Part shown: positions 20,833 through 31,490 of the stretch, one piece after another
Layout of the letters: the number at the start of each line of letters is the position of its first letter
How positions within the stretch are numbered: position 1 is the stretch's first letter
Assembly (NCBI GenBank): GCA_030549495.1
Contig: JAUIRK010000952.1
Span: forward strand, 310,001-374,000
Length of the DNA stretch: 64,000 nucleotides
Source of the DNA: Nectonema munidae
Lineage: Eukaryota > Nematomorpha > Nectonematoida > Nectonematidae
Direction: 5' to 3'
The notes under the pieces: generated by a model
Told to the model about the DNA's origin: nothing
Database searches by the model: none
What the model saw: the letters and a program-made list of their open reading frames with translations, nothing else
Program-made: the position numbers and the translations under genes

Positions 20833-21307
20833 ATAATAACAAAAGGAAAAGAAATAACTTTTTTATCGTGAAGAAATTTCACTATGAAAAACAGCATACG
20901 AACTTTGATTTCGAAAAATGCTTGAAACAATCATAAAATTACAGTGTCTTTGCTGTAACCACCTCAAATGACTGTGTCCTGCGAAGGCTGGTTTCAAAAT
21001 ATAAAAAGTATTTATGAAGATACTGAATGAAACCATTATCGCTCGGGATATTATTCAATGTTTTTGTCCTGTTACAAATGGGAATCTTGTATGATTGGCA
21101 GTTTGACCGGAGATTTAAACGACAGATGTTTGGCCTAAGAACATTATTATTCATAACTTCTATAAAAAATTATGTGATCATGCTCGTCTCAAATGAGAAG
21201 TTTAGTTAGTAATTGAGTGATTATATACTAAGAAAGTTTTTCACTAAAAAATACACATGGTATTTTTTCGAGAAACTATATTGCCCCACTACCGTATTAT
21301 CCTAGTA

Positions 21308-21454
21308 AGGTAAAGGTACCGGAGGTGTTTTCATCGTAAAGGCACAATTGCGCCCCTTGTATCGAAATATGAGAAAGTAGGCTTGATGCAGGATCGAACC
21401 CAAGACCTTGAGTTGTTGAAACCCAGTACCTAACCAACCTTACTCACGCCCCCA
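21308..21454 (-). mobile_element. tRNA-derived SINE (main family)
   Basis: Reading the minus strand: GTGAGTAAGGTTGGTTAGGT (A-box region), then CTCAAGGTCTTGGGTTCGAT (B box GGTTCGATCC), CAAGCCTACTTTCTCAT, TTCGATACAAG, GCGCAATTGTGCCTT and finally GGTACCTTTACC. Six further copies occur at 12607, 31358, 34624, 41516, 48471 and 51105. The promoter layout shows descent from a tRNA; no intact cloverleaf. Confidence 0.85.
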
Positions 21455-22476
21455 AGTACCAAATTATCTGGGACCAGATTTGTCCATGCAGAATTTTTCG
21501 GCCAGCATAAAGATAATGCTTATTCAACGTGTCAATCGGGAACGTATGCCAACACTTATTCTTCACCACTGGGCTAAGGTACAAGTGACTACTACTGAAT
21601 CAAGCTTTTTATTCTTTTTTTAGGATCACGCTACAATCTTTTCTAAATCAAAAATCGCTTCTCTCGTCAAGATAAAGAAGAGAGAAAGTGCGGAATCTTT
21701 AACTACAAAAAAAGGTTTTCTTTTTTTAAAAATATTAACCTCTGGAATGATATCACTGCCACCATTAAAAGACGTAATCTTCAAGTAAGAATAACTTGGA
21801 AAAAAAATCATTCAAAATTTTGATCTATGTTCAGGACGGAAAAATTTTAAGCTCCAACAAACATTTCATATCAGCCTCTTCTATTTTATTCACTTTCTCA
21901 TTTTTTTGTCGTGAATATGGGCAGAATATTTTTTAGTTAATTTTCCACCTTGTTACAACTTTTTGATTTATTACGGAATTATTGAATAATTTTTTGAAGT
22001 CTAAAACTAATATTGTGTTTTCAGAGTAGAAGTTCACTCTTTGCAAAATTTAAAGTATTTCTATCAATTGCTTGTTTCGGGGTGTCTTTTTGTCGGAGAA
22101 ACATTCCTGGATTGAATGCGCGTATCAGCGATTAAAATGCCTAAGAAAATGACGTCCTTAATTGTTCACTTTTTGGACTTTATGATTATAGTCTTAATAG
22201 CGAAATGTTATCAATAGTTAAAAATGTCTTTCTAGGTGCTTTGAATTCTCGAAAAGGAAAAAAACAATAGCATCTCTTTATTGACAAAATCAAAGTGAAA
22301 ATATATCATTCACAGTAAAATGAGACACTTGAAAAATATCACTTTCTGATCAAAAATAATCTATCTTTGTTTTTTTGTTAGAAAACACCACCCCTGCTTT
22401 TAACACAGAGTTTTGCAAATATGCTGCAAAATAATTCTCTACAGAAATTCACCAAACAGAAGCACTTTCATTTTTC

Positions 22477-22785
22477 CTACTGCATGTTTTTGTTTACAGT
22501 GTTTTCAATATGCGTATGCAAGCGCTTTCCGTAATTCATCTTGATACACCGAAGTTTGTATTTTGATCTAGAGGTGGTTAAACGTTGCGAAGGAGAATTT
22601 TCATGCAAAATAACAACTTTACAATGTCGTTTTATCATGAGGAGATGTTGCTTGAAACCGCCAATAGATTGTGTTACGCGATGTTTTTCTCTTTTTAAAG
22701 CCAATTTCTGGTCACTTTCTTCTTCCTTCAATCTTATCTTCCTGCGTTCTATCTGTTCTTTATAATTCTGACTATGATTTTCGAA
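22477..22785 (-). CDS. Possible exon, lysine-rich, unknown
   Basis: I do not recognise it. The minus-strand frame runs from about 22785 to a stop at 22477 and reads YKEQIERRKIRLKEEESDQK, LALKREKHRVTQSIGGFK, HLLMIKRHCKVVILHENSPS and more. Composition (Lys/Glu-rich helix, then a basic segment) looks more protein-like than neighbouring shadow frames in this AT-rich DNA. There is no homologous family that I can name and no supporting splice partner. It could be chance, a transposon fragment or a terminal exon of an unseen gene. Confidence 0.25.
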   Translation of the reverse strand, partial: FENHSQNYKEQIERRKIRLKEEESDQKLALKREKHRVTQSIGGFKQHLLMIKRHCKVVILHENSPSQRLTTSRSKYKLRCIKMNYGKRLHTHIENTVNKNMQ

Positions 22786-24346
22786 TATAATTTTTTTTGA
22801 GCTGTCGATACCTCAAATACCATATATATTCCCTAATGTTTTGTTGTTTAGTATTTTATGTATTATCTGGCTACTTGAAGTGAATATATATATATATATT
22901 AGCTCATTATAACTCATGTTAACACTCATTTTTAACGCACTGAAGAAGACAGATTGTGTCTGTTGAAATATTTGCTACAATACTACTCCTTTTAGTACCA
23001 AATAAAAGTTAAAAACTTTGATTTTTACATTATTCACTATATATATTAGCGTTAAATACTTTCGTATTTGTAATCATTATTTTCTATTATTATTATTATT
23101 ATTATTTTTGATGTGTTATGCACACAAACCAATTTGCAAAGTTGCGTTTCTGAAGATTCTTCATCTCGAAGGATTAATTTCCCTTTGGAGATCTTCAAAA
23201 CAAGACTCAAGAGTTGTGGAAATATGGAGAAGAAGAAAAAATGCAAAACCTTTTTTTTCGCCTGCATTAAAACATATTTAAAACATTTTAATGTGTTCCC
23301 CCCATCTACGTAAAGTCCTTAGTGATCGTAAAACTGAGATCTATGTTAGTAACTCTGAATTACCTCTTTCAATGATAAAGTTTACCAAAAAAAGCGTTCT
23401 AAAAATATGCTCGTACTCATGCCCTAAAGTGGATTGAACTGTACATCGTCACATTAACTCATATTGGCGCTAAAAAGAATGTATAATTTTTATTACAAAT
23501 ATGGAGTAGTCAACCGGCGCTTATTCGCGATTCAGCAATCGCGGTTTTTCGCAGAGATATAACTACTTGCAGAAAATTTACAATTTTTTCTCTTTTTTAT
23601 AACCTAAAAAACAGCAATCTCAACTTTCTATCACTATGTTTTTACACTCTGTAAAAAAGACTACTGATTCAAATCTTGAATATGATGTAGCATCAGAGAG
23701 GATGTAACAAATCCTCTTTTTTCATAAAGTTTTTGGTCATCTTTGTCATTTTTATTTAGTAAACTTTATTTGCATAAATAAAACTTGTGTAATTACTTCA
23801 TTTTATTATCTTAGCTACACATGCTTTTAAATTTAGCAATTATGTTTTTAAATCTACACTCCATTTCTGTGCAATTACTGCCAACTCTGTAAGTAACTTT
23901 TTAAAACTTAAGTAGAAGAACTTAACATTTTCATATAGACAAGTTTTAGTACATAATGTCTAAGTAAAGTTGTAAAAATGGGCTAAAAGATGTTAAAATG
24001 ATCAGATTTAGCTATAAGTTATTTTCAGAAAGGTTATATGCTTTTGCTTCCTTCTCTCACTGTTATCCTTTATATAACTTTGGTGTTTTCAATGTTTTAT
24101 ATTTAAATTTTTTTTCCTATATATCACCTTGATGCCGTATTTCAAATCAAACTTTTTTTATGCCTTTTCTTTTTTTAGTTTATTGAACAAATGCAGAATA
24201 GTGTGACATGTAGATAGATGTTTTATATATGCGTATAGTATATGTTTTAGAAAGAGTAATGATACGTGTGTGCAGTGCACCCTTGAAAAACATCCTATCA
24301 TTGCTGCTAGCAACCCCTTATGCGATTTCATATTATTTTCATCCTC
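22786..24346. other. Gene-free stretch with simple repeats
   Basis: Holds TA repeats (22885-22900), a TTA/ATT run (23083-23108) and, at about 23506-23560, GTCAACCGGCGCTTATTCGC with TCGCGGTTTTTCGC, which looks like the end of a pogo/Tigger element without its partner. No host gene recognised. Confidence 0.35.
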
Positions 24347-24483
24347 TCTATTCACAGATAAAACCAATATCCCAGCTCATCCCAAAAGTGATGATGAAAA
24401 GTGTCTGAATTCAAAACCTACATCCCTTGTTGGAATCTCTTCCACATACTCATCTTCTTCTTCTTCCAGTGACGAAACTTGAT
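24347..24483 (+). CDS. Candidate terminal exon (possibly YJU2 3' end)
   Basis: A good acceptor (CTCTATTCACAG) precedes a frame DKTNIPAHPKSDDEKCLNSK, PTSLVGISSTYSSSSSSSDET and TGA. YJU2 proteins often end with a Ser/Asp-rich tail preceded by a SLV/SLG motif, so this may be an alternative last exon. The acceptor phase (1) does not match any strong donor in YJU2 exon 6 directly, so an intervening exon would be required; I could not find one. It could instead be chance or belong to another gene. Confidence 0.3.
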
Positions 24484-26800
24484 TTGACGAATAATGAATT
24501 ATATGGTTATTATTATTATTTATGAAATTTCCTACGCGTTAATAAAATATTTATATTGATTGCACTTCTTAACTTCTACTTCTTTTCTTGCAAGTGAGTC
24601 TTGAATTCTATCCATTCACTCTAGTCCATACCTATTCAAAATTTTGTAGAACCTATCAACATGCAAAGATATCTAATTTATTGATGAAAATTTTGTAAAT
24701 ATTAAAAGATGACAACTCTGTAAATTTCGAAATATATATATATTTACTTCAATAAGTAAGAATTTGAAAAGTTTTAAAACAAAAATCATGAAAATTAGAA
24801 TTTACCACCATCTATAAAATTTTAAACTCTTTCATAATGTATTTTCCTTTGTAAAATTTTGACATTTTTTGGAATAAATCATAAAACATAAATGATTAAT
24901 TTTTTAACATTTGTTAGCTTTTCTGATTTACGGCCACGGTATCAACAATCCAATATCCCAATCTGAATCCGCTTGAAAATTACTTGCTTATAATTCAAAT
25001 CAAGAGGGCTTTCGGAATAAAAACGATAATTCAATAGGAAAATAAGCATTACCACGAAGTTCTCTTTATTGTAACCTTTCATTTTATTTCTTGGAACTTC
25101 AAAAAATATTTTAACTAAAACTTTTAGAATGCTTGGAACGAATGAAATAAATTATAAACTCCTGTTTTAAAAAAAAAAATTGAAAAAATATTGAGGTTTT
25201 GAGTTTTCTTTAATAAATTTATTCTTACAAAACATCTGAAAAATAAAAAGATATTTAAAAAAAATTATACATCATTCTAACCATTAAAAGAAGCTAAAAA
25301 TGATGAGTTCATTATACAGAGTAACCATTGGGCCGTGTCAGATGTCCTTTTGTTTTATTTATTTATCTACACCCTATTAGACGTTATCGTACATAATTAT
25401 TCATTCATACAGCCCATATGTTTCTATGATTTTTTCCCGGATTTTACTGGTCTAAATTCAAAGTTCCCATCTGTTATTTTTTTAAATTTATAAGCAACCC
25501 AGCGTCCATTATGATAATTCAAAGGTGCAAAATTGAAATTTATATTTTTGTTCATTTACATAACTGAACATATGCCCAGAAAAAGAGGTAAATTAGCATT
25601 ATGAATTAGTAGTCCATTTTATACAATTTCAACCCCACTCGTATGTTCTAACTTAGTTATATTATATATCAGGTGGCATATAACATAAAATATCCAGAAA
25701 CAAGTATGTGATTTTCTTCATTGAGCCAAATTGTGTGTCATATATAGATCATCATTACGATTAAATCTCAATTTCAACTTCATATGTTTCCTTCCGATAA
25801 CGGATTTAAAAAAAAAGAACAATCTTACTACTGGAAATCTTCAAATCCAAGCGTATATAAAAGTAAATTGCAGCGAATAAGTTCCTCTGGACTAGCAGTT
25901 GTCAAATCTAGCCCGATTTTAAAAAGACTAAGAACCATTACACTTTTGTTAGTGATAAATATAATCAATTCAAAAATTTTGCCTTGGAAAATTTTTTTCT
26001 TCAAAACCCAATTTCTGAAGAATTATTTCAAAACTTTTTAAAACTTTTCTTATATTATTATAACAAAACATATTCTACTGAAATGTTGAAATACATGGAT
26101 AGCTCTACCGATCAAATTCTCGCTGAAAATTTTTGAATAGCATGTATAAACTTCTTTACTGCGTAACTTGAGTTTTCGAACAAATCTTTGTCAACAAATT
26201 TTGACTTAGCTCACGAATTCTTTCTCGGATCACGTACTTGAAAATGCAATTGGAATTTCATTTATAGGAAAAATTTTTTAATAAAAGAAAAATTAAAAAC
26301 AAATTTTAAATTGTTTTAAGCGTTGAGTAAATTTTAGGTTATTTATAGATGGCGTTAAATATATTTTATTTTAATTTAAAATTCTCACGTTTTTATTCCA
26401 TCACAAGTAGCTCATTATTATTTGAGTGTAAAAATAGACTTTATTTGATTAATTTAGATCTAAAAATTATAAAAAATGAGAACAGTGTTTCTCATTCTGA
26501 CCAAATCGATACCAATTTAAGTTTTTTTTTCTCTCTCTCTCTCTCTCTCTGACCCTCCTCAACTTGATACACCAAGAGGAGTAGAAAGAAATAGTAAAAG
26601 TAGTCCTCCATCAAAACATCTCAACTACTTGTAAATAAAAAAAATGAATAGGTATTTTATCAATTCATTTATTTACAATCACAAAGCAAACATTTAACAA
26701 TTGGATTTATATCGCATGCATTTAATATATACTATCACTTTCTCAATGTTTGGCGTTAGATTCATCAGTGGGAAGCGTATATCTCCTCTTTTTTCTACGT
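24484..26800. other. Gene-free stretch
   Basis: AT-rich DNA without recognisable genes. One AGATGGCGTTAA copy lies near 26349 and a CT dinucleotide run at 26529-26550. Nothing else identified. Confidence 0.4.
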
Positions 26801-26803
26801 TAA

Positions 26804-26876
26804 CCCATTTAAGACCAAGCAAAGCAGACGATATCTAAAAAAGCAGACGATTTATTAAAGTCATTGAAAAAGGGGG
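26804..26876. mobile_element. piggyBac-type MITE, truncated
   Basis: TTAA (26800-26803), then CCCATTTAAGACCAAGC, GCAGACGATATCT and GCAGACGATTTAT as in the full copy at 58958-59086; similarity stops at GTCATTGAAAAA, so the right half is lost. Confidence 0.75.
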
Positions 26877-27009
26877 AGGAATATGTAAAAGGAGGAAATG
26901 GGAAGGAATTGAAGCTTTGATTAAACTCGAACAGATACATCACTCGACTGATCCCAAACTAAGATGTAGAGAAAGCGAGTAAAATCCATTTTTGTAGAGT
27001 ATTGTGTTT

Positions 27010-27850
27010 TAGTATCATTCATGCTCAAAACTTCCTAGATTTCATTGAAGCTTTCTTTATCAATATCAACAAAGTACTGAGACACCGATATGTCAAGTAA
27101 ATCAATAGAGCTAATTTCGACATCACTTTTGGCATCAACAAGTTTCAGTCCAAGTTCTCTTTTGCTCAAAAAAGAGACACCAGTTTTACAGAGACAACTT
27201 TGTACAGCAATGCAAGTCGTTAAAATTCCTGATTGTTCTTTTCATATAAATGCTGAAGGTTGCGATCTTCACAATGCATTTTTTTTATCAAAAAGCAACG
27301 CGCTTAGTGCACCAAAAGTCCTGCTAGGATTTTGACATCCAGGTGCTATGAGTGAACAACACAGTGCACACAAACCACATCTGCGACACTTTTTAAATAC
27401 GCACTTTGTCTCTGATATCTACCAAGCATAACAGCAGTGCCATCTCGTGCACAAGCCGAAAATCTTTTTGAATGGGATGTTGTTCTCGCCAGAAGAGGCA
27501 TCACGTTTTTGAAGATGGATCTCGGTCGTTAACTTCAAATCATCAACATTAAGAAATCAAAAATGCAGAATTGACAAGTGGAGTTGATTCATGTATTTGA
27601 AGTGAGGACTCTTTACCCGTAGTTGAGAAATTAATATGCTTTCAACATCAGCTGCGATTTCATCAATGCACCGTGATACTGTTGAGTTGTTCAGAGGAAT
27701 AACAGTAGTTACCTTATTTCATTTGTACTCTGATCCATGCCTTTTCAGAGCATTACGACCACGGTAGGCATGATCAAAGATCCACCAATAGTGTGAGGTT
27801 TATCAGCTTGTCCAATTAAATTTGCCATTTTGTTAGGAGCGAAAATTCAA
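27010..27850 (-). pseudogene. hAT (ZBED5/SCAND3-like) transposase remnant
   Basis: Read on the minus strand: TTVIPLNNSTVSRCIDEIAA, then LTTEIHLQK, FGLCTRWHCCYAW and further down a region rich in D/S (KLVDAKSDVEISSIDLLDIS). The VIPLSN-TVSRRIDE--EDVE box and the GICTDG-AAM-GR box are hallmarks of ZBED5/SCAND3 hAT transposases. Several stops and shifts show a decayed copy. It is a different copy from 3077-3922, which retains the C-terminal end instead. Confidence 0.65.
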
Positions 27851-28670
27851 TATTAATTTCTATTATTCAATATATAAGATTCATTTAATTGCTTTTATTT
27901 AAAAACATTTATCATAAAAATTTAATCGAATGGCATTCTTCATCGATGGTCATTAAGTATAAGTCTTTAAAAATTTAATGTCTTCTCTTTCTAGTGTTTA
28001 TGCGCATTCTCCAGATATTCCTCTTTTTAGTATCATACTTTCACTTGAGAACAGAGTGTGAAAATTATAGACACTTTTTTAGATGAATTTGCTATGTTTA
28101 TCGAAAATAATCAATAAATATTCAGATCAAAGAAGAGATTAGTTTCAATCAAAATAGTTCTAATATTAATTAATTTATTTGCGAAGACTTTGCTATGATG
28201 CAATGATATTTAGCCCTTCATCTTTCAAACCAGGCATGCGCCACTCAAAATCTTATATTCTGATATGTGTTCTTTACGAGTTACACACATGAGTGTAATT
28301 AACCCTTTATAGCTATGATTGATCTTTCTTATATACGAATTTTTAATTCAACGAAAACATAACACTACAAAAGCACAAGATCCCAAACCTGTTTGCTCTA
28401 TCTACTACAAAATCAATAAACTTTTTCAAGAATCATTCATGCTTATTTGAAGCTTTGAGCTTCTCTATTCCTACTTTCAAACGTCTTATGAAGAGTTACT
28501 TTCTTTCGTCGTATAGCTCACTTCCATCCACTTGTGCCTACACTTATCTTTCATCTGCAGCAAATGTTTTAAACTACCCAAAGGTGCTGTATGATGTGCT
28601 GTCATGAAAAGTAAAGATAAATGTCCGCTTCAAATCAACTGTATAAAACATATGGAAGAAAAGCAATATA
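27851..28670. other. Gene-free stretch
   Basis: AT-rich DNA between the hAT remnant and a pogo remnant; no coding signal or repeat boundary recognised. Confidence 0.35.
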
Positions 28671-29125
28671 CAGTCGACTACCACTAATTCCAAATGCTTG
28701 GGGTTTCGGCCATTCCGAATTATTGATTATAAAAAATCACCCTTGGCTTACTCGATTTCTCTCAGTATGAATTTGTCTCGAACTAAAATTCAATGCCAGA
28801 TGTCAGTTTAATACTAAAAGTACAGCAAAAAAATTATTGCACATTATAATTTTATTAGTTAATTTTGAGATGTATTCTACTGAGTGTGGGGCAATTTTTG
28901 AACATTTCTCTTAAACTCATTGTTTTAGGTTCTTTCGACTTTCTCTAATTATTTTTTTTTGCAAGACTCGTTTAGTTCTTCTTCATTTGTGAAGCTTTTA
29001 TTTTGTAAACCTTCAAGAAGCTCAGTTGTTAATTGAATCAATCATTCAATAATTTCACTAAATTAAAGATTTCTGGAATAATAATCAATGTGCTGGACTA
29101 AAGAAGGTGCGGATTAGAGGCTTTA
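28671..29125 (-). mobile_element. pogo/Tigger remnant, internally deleted
   Basis: Starts after TA with CAGTCGACTACCACTAATTCC and TTCGGCCATTCCGAATTA. The other end, reversed, reads CCTCTAATCCGCACCTTC and TTTAGTCCAGCA. Both are typical of pogo-group inverted ends. A short minus-strand frame (LTTELLEGLQNKSFTNEEEL) is compatible with a transposase C-terminus. About 450 bp remain. Confidence 0.6.
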
Positions 29126-29269
29126 ACATATGAGCACAAAATGTTGGAAGACACAAACACTCCTACACACACATACTGAAAAAAGTCACGCTGCATTGCG
29201 CTCCTTTTTTACACTTTTACTGGGATTGAACAGCGCAGACTTCTATATAGTGTATATTATAATAAGTCT

Positions 29270-29686
29270 CTGTGTCGTACTCAGCACACTTTTCAGTTCT
29301 TCAAAGTATTCTGAATACTTTTCAGTTCTTCAAAGTATTCAGAACACTTTGAAGAACTGAAAAGTGTGATGCGGGTAGATGACGGAAATTATTCCGCAGA
29401 GCAAGGATTGATTTACGAATGATCATACTAGTTAAAAATATTGGCTTGATGATGGTAGTGAAACAGATTTTTTACATGTTCGAACAAAATACACGTAAAC
29501 CGAATACGATGACAAAACTAATCTTTCCTGAAAATGCATGCTGGAGTTACAGTCGTGATCAAAACATGCTGATAAGAATAATTCAAATTCGTAGGCCAAG
29601 AATGATTTGATGGTACTAAATCTCAATTGAACTTAAATCGGAGTTGATTTATGAAAGGGGAAAAGAGAAGTCTACATTTTGAAAAC
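29270..29686. repeat. Duplicated segment, copy 2, with hairpin block
   Basis: Matches 20316-20674. It differs mainly by an extra block of about 60 bp at 29290-29350 where TTCAGTTCTTCAAAGTATTC occurs twice in direct order and is followed by its inverse, so a stable hairpin can form. Confidence 0.85.
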
Positions 29687-29689
29687 AAC

Positions 29690-31347
29690 TTTTGAAACTT
29701 TTCAATAAGTTTCAAAAGTTCTTTTCTTTTGCTATGGTGCAGTTTGCTTGCTAGAAGATCGCTCATTCCATGTTCGATTGAGAGATGGAGGAGGAACAAA
29801 GGCGGAGAGATGATGACAACGAAACTAATTGCAGCCAATCAATTTGTATCGATTATTTTTAATTGACGCATATGCGATATAATTGGGTCGCTCTTTATTC
29901 ACGAATTCTATCTTCTTCTTCTTCTTCTACCTGATTGTATATGTGTATATTAACAAAGTGAAACACACTTTTCTCATATTGCATATTAGAGGTATTTTCG
30001 ATTTGAAGCGAAACTTGTTACCTTTGTAGCTGAAAGATATATGAAAGTAATTGCTCAATTTCATTTTTGGTCATCTCTGAATTTCAAAGACTCATCTCTG
30101 CCCAAAAGGGTAATGCAATTATGTTATCAAAATATTTTTGAATGCCGCCAACCTTTAAGAAAGTGACGAATAAGGGTTTGTCGGGAGCACACAGAAAAAT
30201 CATTTACTCCATTTGCTAATTGAATTCGAGTGAAGTAGATTTTTCCATGAGATCACTGATGCGTAAGTTAATTTTAGTTAATTGTATTAGTTTCCCACTA
30301 ACTAAATTAGAAAATTTATTTGACATATAACTTCAAAATAAACTATCGAGCTTTATTGAAGAAGCAATGAATTTAAGCAAACCTTTTTATATAACAAGTG
30401 TTCAACCTAAAAGTGCTATCCGTTATTTCAACTTTTTGGCAAGTCAAAAACACTTTTTTTCATAAAAACCCTGATGTGTCTCAAAAAAATAAATAATTTG
30501 GAGCATAAAGGATTAAGATGTTCGGAATGGAAGTTTCAAAATGTCACAAAATATGAAATAATTATAACTAATCGATAAGTTTATACCAGTGTAACTTATT
30601 AAGTAACACTTTTTTCATTTTCTTCACTAAATGGGCAGCAGTTTTTTTAACTAGTCTGATTCAAGTCAATGTAGCGCATTTATTTTTTCATAAGGAAAAA
30701 AGAGCTTTGCATTGAATGCAAAAGATTGAAAAGGATGTTTTAGAAATGGAAGCATGGAAGCAATAAATCAAATCAGCACAAAACAATTCAAACATTATAC
30801 AAGAGAAGCAAACATTTTGTGAAATCAAAACACAGAAAAAGGAACAACAATTTACAAATATTTTTTCAACCAACAGCAGCCATTTTGTGGACCAAAGATG
30901 AGTTGTGAAAAGACAAGTGTCAGGTTGAATAAAAAGAAAATTAGGAAAACAAAACTCAAAAAGATACACAGAGATTTTAAAAAATTTTTAAGGACTTCAC
31001 AACGAAAAAAGTTTCAACAACCCCAATTCTGACATTTTTTTATTATAAAATATTAGATTATTTATTAATTAAAAATCGGTTCATGAAACAGACAAGAGTA
31101 TAAATAATTCAATCAGAGATCAATTATTATGATGCTTGTGAAATTTAGCTTCGGTGAAACAGGAATGGTAAAACAATACATTCAAACACCGGTTGCAAAC
31201 TTGAATTCTTCCGCTAGTCGGTTTGGCACCCACATACATTTTTGAGGAGGTGTGCAGGTTTGAGTAAGGTTTGATTTAGACTAAAAGGCACTTAAACTTT
31301 GTTTATAAAGAGACTTTTAAATTTAGTTGACTGAAAAAAGTTTATAC
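29690..31347. other. Gene-free stretch
   Basis: No recognisable gene. A TTC triplet run is at 29920-29937. Low-complexity AT-rich DNA elsewhere. Confidence 0.35.
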
Positions 31348-31357
31348 AGTCATTATT

Positions 31358-31480
31358 TAATGGTAATGGTACCGTAGGGTGTTTTCATCGAAAAGGCACA
31401 ATTGCGCCACTTGTATCGAACTATGAGGAAAGTAAGCTTGATATCGAATCCAGTATCTAACCAACCATACTCACGCCCCT
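31358..31480 (-). mobile_element. tRNA-derived SINE with target-site duplication
   Basis: Same family as 21308-21454 (TTTTCATCGAAAAGGCACAA, TTGCGCCACTTGTATCGAAC, ATCTAACCAACC). It is flanked by the exact 10-bp duplication AGTCATTATT (31348-31357 and 31481-31490), direct evidence for retroposition. The B-box region is partly deleted. Confidence 0.85.
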
Positions 31481-31490
31481 AGTCATTATT

